From Ascaris suum (taxonomy: Eukaryota; Nematoda; Chromadorea; Rhabditida; Ascarididae), in the NCBI GenBank assembly GCA_013433145.1, contig CM024187.1:1-64000 (forward strand): a DNA stretch of 64,000 nt, written 5' to 3'. A program made the position numbers and the translations under genes. Below, piece by piece: positions 26,195 through 39,661 of the stretch. Below the pieces are notes generated by a model that saw only the letters and a program-made list of their open reading frames with translations, was not told the origin of the DNA and searched no databases. Every line of letters starts with the position of its first letter. The stretch's first letter is position 1.

Positions 26195-29100
26195 ACACAT
26201 GAATTACGATCAGAGGAAACTAGAATGATAGAGCGACCAGCACACTTATATGCGCTTTGCAGTCGCACTGATTGGATGAACTGGTCGCAGAAACGCTTGC
26301 GAACAGAACGAAGTTAGCTTTCTAGTTATGACGATGTTACGCTGGAGTCTATTCGTTTGAGTTGTCGTTGCATTCCCTTTGTTGCATATTTTGCTGTATT
26401 CTTAGCTGATATGATGTCAAAAGCTGCCAGATATACCGTCGAGTCGCTAACCTCAACCCTCCTTCCTGACTGAGTGCTGATATTTTCGACTTTGGCTATG
26501 CTAGACAAAATTCTTTGTGCTTCTGAATTCTGTGACGACAAGATTTAACACCGCTTATATTAAACAAGTACTCTGCAAAAATGCCGCTCACGAACAAGTA
26601 ACTTTCCTACATTCCAAGTTTCTTTTCACATTCGAAATCTTTGACGCATTTCAAATCTAAACAACATAATTGAATATCTACATGAACAAGAGGAATGTTC
26701 TCAAGACTCTGATGGTCAAAAGAAGGACCTAAGAAACGCCGGTTTGAACCGATTAAGCGCGAGCAACATAGAACAACGGAGAATTCACAATAGTTTGTCT
26801 CTTTTCATTTCATCGAAGGAATTTTTCTATTTATTTCCATTCCTACAAATCTCTATGTTTACAACAATGTGAGGTTTATGATCATTGATGAAGGTCAGTG
26901 TTTTGATTTTCCTCGAAGAGCTCCATCCAGTTTAAGGCCACCTTTGGTAAAAATTGAGCAGATAGAAATTTCATAACATTTTGTTTTAAAACAATTCTTA
27001 TAGTGTTAATGGAATCATACGAACTGATTGCAAACGTCAGTTACTTTGCCTTGGTGAACACTACAAATAAGACATAAAGATAGACGTATGCTCGCTAGAT
27101 GAGCGCCTTTTATTTCTCCTATCGTAGTGAGGTTTTCCGCTTGCATCGCCAAACCAGCGCCCTTCATTGTAGTGAGCTTTTTCTACTTGCAATTTCCCAG
27201 TAAGTAATTCAAAACAATCTCCCAACCTTCCTTACTCCCCAACTCCTCTCATCCCTGAGAAGAACTGTATTGATATACGTTTGGAAACAGGAGGCGCAAT
27301 CTTAGAGCAATACAGTAGAATCTTAAACGCCCTCAAATTATGTTCGTTCTTTCTGCGTGGATTGTGAGAAGATGTGGTTGTTTTCAACGAATTCATTGCA
27401 GTCGATGCACGATTTTCGGAATAAGCTTTTGTTATATGTCCACAAGCAAACACATCCTTGGATTATGAACAGCTAACACCATTATTGAAGTGCAACAAAT
27501 ATGTTATCAGTTGGATTGTTTTCACAAATAAAGAGCTATAGGTAATTATAATCATTCTACGGGCGAGAACATCCGGAATCACAAGAGCTATTGCAAGTTT
27601 GATTGTGTTTTCGACAGTTATGTGACGTTTCGAATGAATTGTCGCTTGCGTTTCCATGTTTTCTACCTTGTATAGAAATGATATTTATGAAGTAATCTTC
27701 ACCAATTTTCACCCTACGAAATTTTTTTCTTCTATGAGCAAACAAGGAGATGCAGGCAACCTATGCTGTCTCATATTGCGCGAACGAAAACAATTTTATA
27801 TTGCACTAACGTACGCGTTAAGGCTTTTTGACTATGCTGACGAAGCAACATTAACGTATGCGAAGTGCGGCTTCATATATGAACGCGACAATGAAAAATG
27901 CTTTTTTAAACGAATTGGCTAAAGGTACGAAACGTTGCATAGGCTTTGAGATAAAAATATTTATGCGTTCAATGAATCAGTTTTTAGTAAATATTATTCG
28001 TATTTTGCGTACACAAACGGCTATCACTGAAGAGTCTAAGTTGAAAGTTTATTATTATTATTTTTTGAAACACCTGGATGAATTTATGCAGAAATCCATC
28101 GCCTCCATTCAAAGAGGTGGGAATGCGTGGGCGATCTTTTGAAGCGACCGATTATATTCGACTACCGCTTTTCAATTCATCGCGGTGAAAAAGCAACAAA
28201 AAAATGTTCAAAATTTTCCGATGGCAACCTGCAAAATTCAGCTACCGTATCCAAATTTACGCGTTAAAAAACAGGATTGAAACAGCTTTGTGAATGTTGT
28301 CGAATTCAGTTGCAAGACTAAAATGCCCAGTCGAACAATCTACCTTGTTCACTGTATGCTAGATAGGCTGATGCAATATGCAATTTTAGTCGTATTCCCG
28401 AAGGTGCTGTCAGCGGCTAAAATAATGTCAGCCCGGCTATTAGGATGCTTCAACAAGGTGTCACTTGTTAGTTTCTCTGAATCGGGCCGAATCCTCCTTA
28501 TTCGAAAAGAAAACTCAAATAATTCCTATATGCTCTTCTCTTCTCCACTGACTGCATGAAATAATCTTTGCTGAAAAATTGTTTCGAAGAGTGCATCACA
28601 TTGGATATCAAAAGAAATTGAGTTGCAACTTTCATGGCGTCTATAAGAGTGTCTCAAATAAGGGAGTAGTATTCGAAATCGAACTGGCATAGCAGTCGTC
28701 CTGTGCTGCAGTAATACTCGTCAAATTTCACTGCTCTAACTCTAGACCTGAGACCGCCCCAAATTTCTATTGGACTTATGGGCACACGCACAACATGTGC
28801 AAACGGGTATGGTGTTGTCATATGCCCTTTGAGCAAAATTTACTGAATAGAAACTTATTAAAAATTCAGATTTTATAGTGCAACAACCGCGTTTGCGAAC
28901 TGACATAGTGAAGTTAAATTCAGTATACAAATATTGGTCAGCTGATATATAGAAACTAAAAAGAACGGCATTTCTCAGCCGATGGCAGGCCATGCAGCAG
29001 GGTAACCAAAGGCGAGCATCAGAACTGCAGAAAGAGGTTCTTGGATAGAAAGGAGGTGGACAAGTAGGTGGAAGGAATCGATCCGTTCCTAGAGAGGTAC

Positions 29101-31726
29101 GCACGAGGGCAGAAAAAAGAATGGAAGTAGAATGTTCTATTTTGTTTTATTGAACGGTAAACAAAATCATTTCAGATGTGATGGAAGATGTTTTGTTCGG
29201 ATTTTGGCGGACGTCCTCACTTCTGGATATACTTTTGAAATGCATAGACATTAATTACTTTGCCACAAAATGCGTAGACATCCATGGGTAGAAATGATTT
29301 GGAGGACACTCGACAACGGAGTTTATTTTACTGTAAAGAAATGTTCATTAATATGACAAAGAGAATGAATGCGTAATGAGACAAATACATAACACAAACA
29401 TAACGAGACAAAAACAACAGAAAAAGCTGATGAGTAAATGAGGCTTATCTAGCGAACTCAGCAGTACCTTTAAAGCACGAATCAAAACTGATGCATCTGT
29501 TTATTTACGGGAATTTGTGTAAAGAATTGGAAGAATCAAGAAAAATGATGTAAAACCTCTCTCCGAATATTCGAAGAGCTATTTATTTCAACTCAGATTT
29601 GCATAGCAGTTTGACGCTGATTCCATAATCGCACAAATGAACGGTAGTAACTGTTGTGCGCAACCGGAAACTGCTAAAGCGCATTACTGCGAGGTGATGC
29701 CTCTATCTATGTGTTTATTTATATATGCTGTGTCTGTCTGATACTTTCAATCGCGAAGCATAAAAATTAAGGTAATAGTATTTGACCAGTATGGGTCTAC
29801 TTCCTATCCTCTTCTTATCTTCAATTTTACTGTGGATCATCGTGTTTTCTGCGAGTTATTAACCGTTAGATGTTTTCATGCTTTATTATGCAACGTGCTT
29901 CGAAATGAAGAAGCGCTTATCGCACCAATAGTCGTGGCCTGTTTTTTCCGTTTATTTTCCACTGCCGAAGCACAGCTGAATGCCACAAAATGCAAATACA
30001 AAGCATATGAGCCGCACTTTTTCAACTACTTGCAGAAAGAATTCGTATGATAGAACATTTATGAAATGTTCATTACATAGAAAACATAAAGTTATTTGTA
30101 TCTACTTCAGATATTGGTTAGCTGAAGCTAAGTACGATAAAACATTCGTGTTAGAATGGTTAAAATTGTAAGATGAAGTTATTAGTTACTTTGGGAAAAC
30201 TACTATATTAGAAAGGCTCGTAGATGCGGGTATATAAAGATGCGAGTGTGCGTAAAATAAAAGGAAATGTTGTTGAAAAGGCTGCCATCAAATAATTGAA
30301 ATATTAAGAAACTATAAGGGAAAAGCTTGCAAAAAGAAAAAGAAACGATGAAGCATACTTGGTGGATCAATATGGACTCAACCCAATTAATTCATTGCCG
30401 AATGCATCAAATTCGTTTTTTCACTCTTGCAGGTTGTTTCCTCAGTCCAACATTTGCTTCGATGCTTTTCCTCGACGATCGACTAAACTTTTTCGCCTTT
30501 TTCTGCTTACATTAATTTTCCCATCCTTTCTTCAATAACACTTTACTCGCTTCATTATCTCTACAATACAATTCATTGTTTGGCGTAATATCCAGTAATA
30601 ACCATTCTATTCATTATGCTATTGCTAATATACGGAGACCCTTCCGTATTCAATAATTGTATTTTTAAATGCTCAAATTTCGACCCATTAAACAAAGTTG
30701 CAAAGTGAGCCAGAAATTAGTCGAATTTTAAATAGATGATTTCTTAAAACGAATATTTCGAAACGATCATAAATTTGAAATTGTGATTCTTCCGCGTGTG
30801 ACGTTGTGATGTTCGACCAATCGAGCGACGTAACTGCAAATGTAGTTTGAAATTGTGGATTCGTTTTTATTATATGTTTGTATCGGGAAAATTGTTAGTA
30901 GTGCCTGAGTTGTTTGCGAGCATCGACCATAGTGGTCTCTTGTTTTGTGTAGATGTGTTGGGCAACTTCATGTTTGTGCATGGGGAAACACTAGTACTAG
31001 AATTAAGAAGTTTGACAATTTTCTAGGATATAAAATCTTTATTGAATGGTACTATCATAAGTATAAATACTGAAAGACGCATACTGAGTCGTCAAAAAAT
31101 TCATGAGATTGGTCGCGAAGAAATCGTTGAAACGATATGGAGACTGCAGTTTTCGCAGAGGCCGTAAGCTTGGAGCCAGCGAATAAAAACTGACAGATCT
31201 GAGGCGAGCACATTGCTCAATTAGAGAAATGTTCCAGAAAAGAACGAAAGAACACGATAAAATGTCCTATACTGAATTTAATTTCAATACCTTACAAATT
31301 AGTTGATGTATGTAACCACATGGGAGGAAGGTCAAACATGTTTTTGAAAAGGAGTCTTGCAAAAGTATTGATAATTTGATGACATAAAATGAAATCGAGC
31401 TCATCACGTCCGTAACTTGAATGGTTTAGTACCGGAGATATATTTACTATAATTCAAGTATAAAAGACCAGGAAACGGTCGCTTGCGAGCGATACATGTA
31501 AAAAGTTGTTTGAATACATTCAGTTTGTTCCTGATTGTTTCTTATTGAAAGGATCTCATTGGACTGCAATAATAATGCGTATAATTGGACAGTAGTTGGA
31601 GTGCTTCCATTGCGAAGAAATAATCCGCTGTGCAAATTGCATCCTTTATGTGTTGCAGCCTAGTTGTCTTGAACACTAACCGCAAAGTTTCATTTGAATG
31701 TCTCGTTCTATCCTGAAAATATCGTA
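26195..31726. other. Region with no supported gene
   Basis: No exon could be assigned. Frames at 27,656-28,142 (+), 28,290-28,559 (+) and 28,742-29,104 (-) are the longest but have no family signature or coherent splice sites. A TTTCAG at about 29,178 is followed by roughly 37 open codons ending at TAG. Confidence 0.45.
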
Positions 31727-32032
31727 CTACCCATATAGTTTCCTTATTTTGTTTCCTTCATTGCAATGCTTAAAAATGTCCATAATTACCTCACTTCTGT
31801 CGCATTCTATAATGTCTGCCTTGGCCCTCATCAACTCGATTATGACGCGAAAACGAAGATGTTTGGGATCGTTGGAATATCGCCGGCTTAAATTCGACTT
31901 GGTCCTATGTTTCGATAAAATACGCGATTCTCCTTGTATCCGGTTCTTTGCATCTTTTAAGACTTCAGCCCTCAAAAATTCAGCGAGATCTAAAGTTGGG
32001 ATGGTCTCGAGATACGGGATGCGAGTGTGCAA
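31727..32032 (-). CDS. Unrecognised minus-strand coding frame (candidate exon)
   Basis: A 101-codon minus-strand frame has a soluble, charged, helix-rich composition (PTLDLAEFLRAEVLKDAKNR, then RFRVIIELMRAKADIIE). No upstream ATG is in frame, and the frame passes a possible gt donor (GAG|gtaatt) near its 3' end. It is overlapped by a 127-codon plus-strand frame, so only one can be real. The minus frame looks more protein-like. Family unknown. Confidence 0.3.
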   Translation of the reverse strand: MHTRIPYLETIPTLDLAEFLRAEVLKDAKNRIQGESRILSKHRTKSNLSRRYSNDPKHLRFRVIIELMRAKADIIECDRSEVIMDIFKHCNEGNKIRKLYG

Positions 32033-35000
32033 AATACAGTGCAGAGAAGGGAAGGAGGAGGGGAGTGGAAGTCGCCGTTAACTAGCTGCAAGCAATCAGC
32101 GGGCAGTGGGATGCAGTGCCATAGTTTTTAATTTCTAAGAAATGCCTAAAGGGAACAACTATTTTAAGTACCGCAACGGCCATACTGTTATTGAATTACG
32201 GTCGCCGAAACTATATTCATTGACGATTTCTTGTTAATCAACTTTCTAGCGTCTCCAGAGTCCGGTTAGTATCACATCATGCGGTGTCTTTTTTTCGGAA
32301 ATCTGGTTCTCTAGCTAAATGTTTCCTCAAGTATTTGCCTTTGGGACAGTATAACACCTCATCCTTTTATAGAACTCGAAAGGCCTTCCTTGAAAAACAT
32401 TATACCTGTTCTTTCCTGCCCACCTCAAAGCCCATTCTTTGCCCTCATATTTTCCACCCTAACCTTTACGAAAAGCGGTGTTATATGTCATATCAGATAG
32501 TGTACTTGTTTTTCCCTTCGGTCTTGATCCTGCTATATTATGCAAATTAACGAGTTTCTGCCACCGATCTTCCATGGTTTTAGAGCGTTTTAGGGAGTTA
32601 TGAGATTAGGCTTTCAAAGCTGCTGAAGTCGAGCTCTACCTTATGAACCTACAAATGCAGAAACCTTTCTTACCTCTCTCTCATCCGTTTTTTTCTTCTG
32701 GAATAATTGCTTCTGAAAATTACTGGAATCTTGGAAATGAAAAGCTCATTTTTTGGGCTGTACCTCTAAATATCATCGTTTTACTGTGCAGGCAACGATG
32801 GTCGACGCCTTTCTTGAGTACAGCGATGTGGTGCACGAGGATATGGGATTTCTGGTCAGTTTCGGTGAATTTTTATTAGCCCCACTTTTATCGCACTATT
32901 GCATCGTACAAAAAGCACGAGCTATATCTGCATATTATTCAAAGATATGAGGATATGACCTAAGTGTGATCGGGCTTTATCGTAAATTTATTAGCGAATA
33001 AAAATTAAACACAAAATCGTAGATGTTTGCAAAGCATGTTTTTAACGGTTCAATAACAGTTTCAATGCTATTCCCCGGCGACGTGTATCAAGTCTACGGA
33101 TTACATCATTCTTTTTGTATGCCACTATCCATCATGCTTTATCCTCCCTTTCTTCCCCTTAAAGTTATCAGTACTTCGAGATGTTCTTCAGTTGTTCTCC
33201 TCGGTACATTTCTGAAAACTGTTGTATTCGGAGTGTTCGTGGTTCTTATAAGGACTAATCGTATTTATTTTATAATAGCTGGAAGATGATGAGTTGAAGT
33301 GAATTACTTTTTTTCTTATTCCACAGCTTAGGTTTAGATAGGGACCGTTGATCGAAGTGGACAAGTGCGTTGCAGTAGGATAAAGCTTAAAATATGTTGA
33401 CGTTTTTTTTTCCTCGACTGCATGTTTTGCTGGCAGGTACTGGAGGGGCCACCGAGGCGAGCGACCGTTTGCTGTGCGTAGCAAAGGAACAATGACCGAA
33501 AACTGAATGGGGCCTTTTGATAAGAAATTTTTGCCACTGAATTTTGCGTAAGGTGCAAAGTATTTTATGCGCAATTCAGTGATCAAAAAATTGCTGATAT
33601 ATGTTCGTCGTTCCTTTAGCAGTACACTTCCCCTTTACATACTTCCTATTGTGCTGTCTTTAAGGGATATGTGCCCGTCGAATCAAAATGGAAGAAATTT
33701 CTGAGGGGCTAGTATCCCAGTGAACTAAGGCAACATTTAAACTCTAACAGACTGACCCTAAATAATTTTATGCCACGTTTGGCGTAAAAGTTTTAATTTC
33801 GTGGCCATCTTTGTGACCTTGAAGTTGGTAATACTCATAACTAATTCTTTTTATAAACCGGAATAAGGATTTGAAGTGAAATGGGCTTCGTTGATTGCAG
33901 AACAGGGACGAATCAAGTTGGCAGATCAGCATAGTACATCGGAAATGAGAAAATCTCGTGGATGCGTCTTGCCAACAAGCCAGGCCTGAAGTTTTCGCTA
34001 ACCAGTGGAATCAGTCTATGATTCGGTGGCTTTTCGGAAAAGATAAGAGGTTTCAAATGGAACTTTGCAATGTGGATACCACATTCGGAATGATTACGCT
34101 AATGAAAGATATATGCGCTATTAAGTTCATTAGGTGGTCACTTTCATGACCGACCTTTTCATTATTTATCTTTCACCGAATTTGCCTTCATAATGGGGAC
34201 TAAACTAAACTCGGCTACTTCCATTTCTTCAGCTGTTCACAGCACATTTAATTCATCTTCTCGTGGTTCACCTCTCGGTAGTTCAGGTATTCAGATCACG
34301 GTGCAGACAAAATTGTATTTGCTTGTCTCCAGGTCATTGATTAAGAGGTCTCTTTGTTCGTTGACGAAGTGGTAGTCAAAGCAGAGTAGTAGTGACATTT
34401 TTTGGGTTTCTTATTTGGGCTTAATGAATTTAACAGCGATAATTCAGATCTGTGCTTGAAAATTCATGCAATGTTCTGAAGTCAACTCTAATAGTTCAGT
34501 ACGGATGTGTGGTTGAAAACAGTTGGTGTGGGGAAAGAAATGGTTCTTGGATATGATGAAATAAAGACGCTGGAAGTGGGTTAAACAAGCGGCGAAAGGA
34601 GAACAGCTGGAAGATCGAAAGATCTTTCGGATGTCTCGCCATCGCTCCGATTGCACAATTTTCCCTCTTGTAAGATTTAAGTTGCCTTCTGAGAGGCGCA
34701 TTGTGCATTAGGCGTCAGTTTACGAGTGTATGCGATCATCGTCGCGGCAGAGTTGGCGGTCGAAATGTCATGCGAACTGATATTTAAGTGATGCAGTTGA
34801 GGCATAGAACGGCATGTGGGAGTTGCTTGGATTTATTAGAAAGCATTAGAAGGCTCTGAGTCGTATGCTTTCTTCATAGTGATCTATGGATTTCGTAAAT
34901 GAACTCCTTTGAATTGGATAATGATAGATGCAAATTGCGGCTCGATTCAGTGCTGTAATGGCAACTGCAGCATAAAATCGGGTATGCAATGAGAAAGATC

Positions 35001-38000
35001 TGTGGGAAAGATTCCAGTGAAACGAAATGATTCAGTCACGTATGACCATGTTTATTCCTGAATATCCGAACCAAACAAAGAGAGCAGCGTTTTTGCCTAA
35101 TTTGTCATCTTAATTTGAAAATCACTGTTTGCAGGATATGAAAAGATAAAAGCATTTGCTAATCGGAACTGGAATAAGGATGTGGTTCTAGTAGATCAAA
35201 GTATTAAAGGATGGAACTACGGAAAGGCTGAAGTAAAAGGTACTTGTGTTATAATATTGGTGCAGAAAAATTTTTTTCATTCTGAATGTTTTTGTTTGAT
35301 TTCCTCTCCAAATAAGAAGATGAAAGCCCATTCGCGCAGAAGTAGATTCAGGTACAAGTATAAAGCGGAAAAACGCATTTTGTTTGCGATTTTGATACTT
35401 TTGCAACAATTTACCTGTTCCAAATGTATTTTCTCTTTTGCGTTTGTTTTGCGCTTGGCTATGTCATAAGTTAATTGCTCGCCCGTTGTTCTCATAATTT
35501 CAAGGTGTCGCCGCAGCTAAGGTAAAAAAGTGTTGAGATTGCGCTCTGTGGATGATGTTCGATCATTCATGACAGCGTTTTTTGCGGAGATACCAAAGCG
35601 TCTGCTTCATATGAGCGCAATATATTTTGCGCTATCATACAGTTAATGCTATATACTTTCTTCTAAAATGCTGAAACATTTCCGCGATGGTATAATTGCC
35701 TCTTGGCGCAAATGGCGATGCTTTCTGAGGGACGCTGTCCGATTGGTCGTGATCGCGTTGAGCATGGATCCATGATATTAAGAGCGGTTAATTAGCCTAT
35801 ATGTGGAAGATTAGTTACGTGAGGATATGCTGTTCATTGAAGGACAAGTACTCGAGTTTGAAATGGATGAGAAGCCGTGTTTTGAAATTCCACTAAGCAA
35901 CATCAGCAATTGCACATCGGGCAAAAGTGAGGCGGTGCTCGAGTTCCATCAGAATGACGATTGTGCCATTCTCTTGTGGAGATGCGTTTTCACCTACCGA
36001 CCGATCCAGATGCTGACGAAGATGTCGATCCTGTAGAGGTTTGTTCCCTTAAAATTCCCATACCTCGCTTTCTTTGCTTATAGTTTTACTGGATTTCTTC
36101 ACATTGCGAGTATAGTTTTTTTGAAATATGGTGTTTGGAGAGGGTGAGAGGTTTAAATCCTATATTGTCGGGCTACTTTAAGTTGAAATATCATGGAGAT
36201 TTTTGAATGAATCTATGGAGAGATTAGTGATGGAACGGAGGAGGCGTGGAGATAATCCTATGAAGGTGGTGGATAATTAAGCAGGAAGCTAGTTTCTTTT
36301 AAATTCCGTCTGAATATTTTATTTCTTTCTTATTTATGACGTTTGTCGTCGTGAACGTAGCTATTTGGGGTAATTATTTTCCTTTGCTAGATAAAATGGA
36401 AGGGGTATACGAACCAGTATTAGACTTCTCTCGTTTTTTTCCACGATTTGTCTAGGACGAACTCAATGCAGGCTGTGTTTTTCAGAAATTCAAGTCGATG
36501 TTCATATCAGTACGAACAAAATGATCCCCCTACGTTTGGATGCGATATTAAGTAAAGGTCTTCCAGAAATTGTAACGTGTTTTTTTAAAATATATTTTGC
36601 AGGAGTTTCGACGGGCAGTGATGCAATATGCCGGTATAGAAACCGAAACCGATCAGCCGGTCGCTACACTTCAACAGATCCTTTGCACCACACCTCGGTA
36701 TGTTTGCTTAGCCATTCTTCTGGAATTCGTTTCTTTGGAGTGTTTTCGACTCATTGGCTTGATTGAGCGGAGCTGTTGATGATGGTATTGTTAGGGGGTA
36801 GGATTACATTGAAAATACGTTTTATGTCAGATTTCGGGTTCAGACTGTGCCTTCTTTTTCAAATATAGAAGTGGTGCCATTCACATATTAATTCATTTTT
36901 TTGGAGCCGCATGAGTAGCGTTGTATTCAGTTTTTTTTTTTCAATTTTTTGATGGATGAAAGACCCTTTCATCGTTTGAAAATGGAGGGGGAAGCGGAGA
37001 AAACGAGGAGGGAAAGAATAGGTTGAACTTGCCTGCGCAGTTGCTCTTATTGAAGTTTCTATATATTTCAGTGGCCGTTACGATATCAAAGTCTACCAGA
37101 ATCATCTCTCATTGCACGGAAAAACGTACGATTACAAAATTCCGACCAAAACGATCATGCGGCTTTTATTATTGCGTCACAACGATGGCCGTCATATGTA
37201 GTTCTTGGTGCGTTATCATTTACTTAGATTGTTTTGCCACTGTTAGCTCTAAATATGTAAATCCTTGAGCGAACTTTATAAGTGCTGTCTTATTACCTAT
37301 TACATGGCATGCAGGATTATTGCATGAAAAAATATGATATTATTCGATTCGTTGATGTAAATTTCAGATCAGTTTGAATCCACCAATCCGACAGGGGCAG
37401 ATGCGATACCACTTCCTTGTGTTGGAATTCGCAAAGGACGAGGAGGTAGAGCTCGACCTTGGACTTGCAGAGTACTTATTTTTGTTTTCTTACTTTTTAC
37501 TTTATTATGCCTGAGAATGTGTCGTTTGCGAACTGAGATTGTTACATTACCGGATTACAGTCAGTCGTATTTCCCATAGAGAGATTGCCTAGTGGGTTGT
37601 TCGTTTGTTGGCAAAAGGGGTAGGGATCAAATCAAGAAGATGTAATTTTGCGAGTGATCAGTTGACAAGAATGTATATTTGGTGCTGTTTTGATTTTTCA
37701 AGGAGGGTGAGATCCCCCCCCCCTCCCCCTTCCCTCCTCCCGCGCCCCGCAACTTTGTTTTCATACGTCTGGGATGTGCATCGTTTTCCTTATCAGTATG
37801 AACCGTATTATTTATAGCTGAAAGAATTTCTAGCGCTATTTACCTGTGGTGGATTGCAATGGTTTTAAATGATCTGTCTTCAGGGAGCAGTTGAAAGAGC
37901 AATACAAGGGCAAGCTGGATAAGAAGTTGAGCGGTAACGTTTTCGAGGTGATGTCGAAGATCTTTCGAGTGTTGGTCGATATGAAAATCACCGTGCCAGG

Positions 38001-38647
38001 CAGGTCTGTTGGGTTAGGTTTATTCTCTTAATTGGATGTAGTGAAATGAAGATGATTGCGTTTATTTTATTGTGATAATCATATTGCGTTTATTTTTGTG
38101 GGAAGGGGTGAGTCTGAATCAGAATAATCTGATATCATTGTAGCCATTTTGAGACGACTTTTGGTGCAAGTGGCTTAGGAATAGTGGTTGGCGTGTAAAA
38201 CACAGTTTGGAAATTGGCAGCTGCGGCGTGTAACTTTCATAAAGCTTTAAACTTGCAATATCCGGTTAGCGAAATCTCAGGCGTTAATGCTTATCAATAG
38301 GATAGATGGTTGTCACCATCCACTTCACCAGTATCGATTTTTTTAAACTTCCAAGGGAGAAATTTTCTTTCCTCTATTTCTTATCCGTTTAGGATGGAGG
38401 ATGGCACACCAATATTTTTATTTGCGCGTAGGTGAGCGTTATTGTTCATCATCTGACAAATAAATACTAAAAATTTTTTCCTTCATTCGCGATTTTTCCA
38501 AGTATCAGCATTTGCGTTTACATTTTTGTTTCCGGTTTTTTTAAATGACAATGTTCAAGTAGGAAGGGAGGGGTAGACTTTATGGGTCAAACATTGATAT
38601 ACAGATGTTCGATCAGAATCGCTATCCTAATCAAAAAAATGAGAATA

Positions 38648-38729
38648 ACTGCAAAATTATTTCATGAATCCTCAACCATCACTATATTTTTATAGTGATG
38701 GTTGAGGATTCATGAAATAATTTTGCAGT
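38648..38729. repeat. Perfect 39-bp inverted repeat, 4-nt loop (left copy)
   Basis: Arm 38,648-38,686 (starting actgcaaaattatttc) and arm 38,691-38,729 are exact reverse complements around a TTTT loop. It sits in the SSRP1 interval from which one conserved exon is missing. It could be a fold-back/MITE-like insertion or a structured RNA locus. The copy in the right arm is unchanged. Confidence 0.95.
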
Positions 38730-38936
38730 CACTCGGGAACGCCGGCAGTAATGTGTGCTTATAAGCAGGCATGTGTGCTTTCTTTATCCGCTCGAAAAAG
38801 GATTCATTTACGTGCATAAACTACCAATGTATATTCGTTTTGAAGAGGTTATTTTTAATGTTTAGCGTTTCTTTTTCTCTCATTGATTTGTGAGAAAATC
38901 CATTTTCCGATGAAATGTTCGTTGTCGAGCTCATAG

Positions 38937-39200
38937 ATGAGTGACCAGGTAATTAGAATGGCTGTAAGAGTGATAGAAATAGTTAAGCGGAAGATAAGTG
39001 AGCTAGAGATGCAAATACAGAGCTTATTCGATTTTAAACCTGACTACGTTCAAATTTTCAGTCGTCACCATGCAATTGTTTTGAATGAATTATTAGCAGC
39101 TTTGAAGAAAATGCGCTCTAATAGGCAACTGCTTATTTTTCAGTTTAGATGTCGACGATGTTTTTTAAGCGACTTAGTGCTCAACTCTTCCATCATTTAA
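38937..39200 (+). CDS. Small hypothetical frame conserved in both arms (left copy)
   Basis: An ATG-initiated frame of 87 codons encodes a helical, charged start (VRVIEIVKRKISELEMQIQS) and a cysteine/arginine-rich end. The right-arm copy (61,214-61,444) keeps the frame with a Leu-to-Phe change after RSNRQL and a different C-terminus. It lies inside an SSRP1 intron where an SSRP1 exon is expected, but does not resemble SSRP1. It may be non-coding sequence simply duplicated with the arm. Confidence 0.2.
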   Translation: MSDQVIRMAVRVIEIVKRKISELEMQIQSLFDFKPDYVQIFSRHHAIVLNELLAALKKMRSNRQLLIFQFRCRRCFLSDLVLNSSII

Positions 39201-39661
39201 GTGGCGAATATCTTTAGAGTTGGTTAACAATCCTCCATTGGGTGACCTTTAACTTTTGACGTATTACAACAGACAGCAGCTAATAGAGAACTGTTTGCTG
39301 CAATGATTATTGGAGACTTATTGTCGCAACGATTACGAGCCTAATATTTTAATAACTGGTATCGAGTTTTTTCAAACTTTAGTTGCTTTACGCGTCACAT
39401 ATGAGAGTATGAGAATACATCAGAGAAATGATCTGAAATAAGGGAACGAAACATTCATCAGGTACCGAAAATCGAACGTATTTAAGTACTTTTTTTAGAT
39501 CAGCAGTCAGAACTTCGCGCGTTCGGATGTATCGACGAGTTCGTTTGATTTCGAGGTGGAAATGAAAGGTGGCAGCACAATTGTATTCAACAGCGTCGAG
39601 AGGTAAGCAGTTACCGTACAATTTCGTGAATGGAGGTGAGCATGTGGCAAGTCATGGAGAA

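Larger units (their letters stand above)
32798..39602 (+). pseudogene. ssrp1: Decayed SSRP1 (FACT complex subunit; worm HMG-3/HMG-4 type) copy
   Basis: Exons follow the SSRP1 order: 32,798-32,854 (start, FLEYSDVVHEDMGFL); 33,901-34,049 (WMRLANKPGLKFSLTSG); 35,135-35,239 (IKGWNYGKAEVKG); 35,843-36,038 (KPCFEIPLSNISNCTSGK, LEFHQNDD); 36,603-36,697; 37,072-37,207 ([20 protein letters not shown]); 37,368-37,471 ([20 protein letters not shown]); 37,884-38,003; 39,511-39,602 (NFARSDVSTSSFDFEVEM). Most junction phases fit. Lesions are TAG at 33,932 and TGA at 34,019 in exon 2, a frame disagreement at the start of exon 2, a 1-nt loss near 35,968 shifting frame before MRFHLP, TAG at 37,199, and a missing exon (about 45 residues, GFIYVHKPP region) between 38,003 and 39,511. 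The C-terminal acidic and HMG-box exons are absent: after 39,602 the satellite begins. SSRP1 pairs with SPT16 as a nuclear histone chaperone. This could be a pseudogene or a real gene with assembly errors, but the number of lesions favours a pseudogene. Confidence 0.85.

Noticed and set aside
33188..33586. 132-codon minus-strand frame
   Set aside because: It lies opposite SSRP1 introns, has no splice sites or family, and its composition is unlike the coding exons.
33663..33722. Possible SSRP1 exon remnant (ARRIKMEEISEGLV)
   Set aside because: The better match to the GRLRL region is at the start of the 33,901 exon (QGRIKLADQ); this one lacks an acceptor and is probably coincidence.
38390..38440. 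GTP-containing peptide that might be the missing SSRP1 exon (EDGTPIFLFARR)
   Set aside because: Only three residues match the expected GHxGTPA region. No acceptor, and the following residues do not fit.
39388..39621. 77-codon minus-strand frame (and its mirror at 60,761-60,994)
   Set aside because: It is the antisense shadow of the SSRP1 exon at 39,511-39,602, which has the family match and splice sites.
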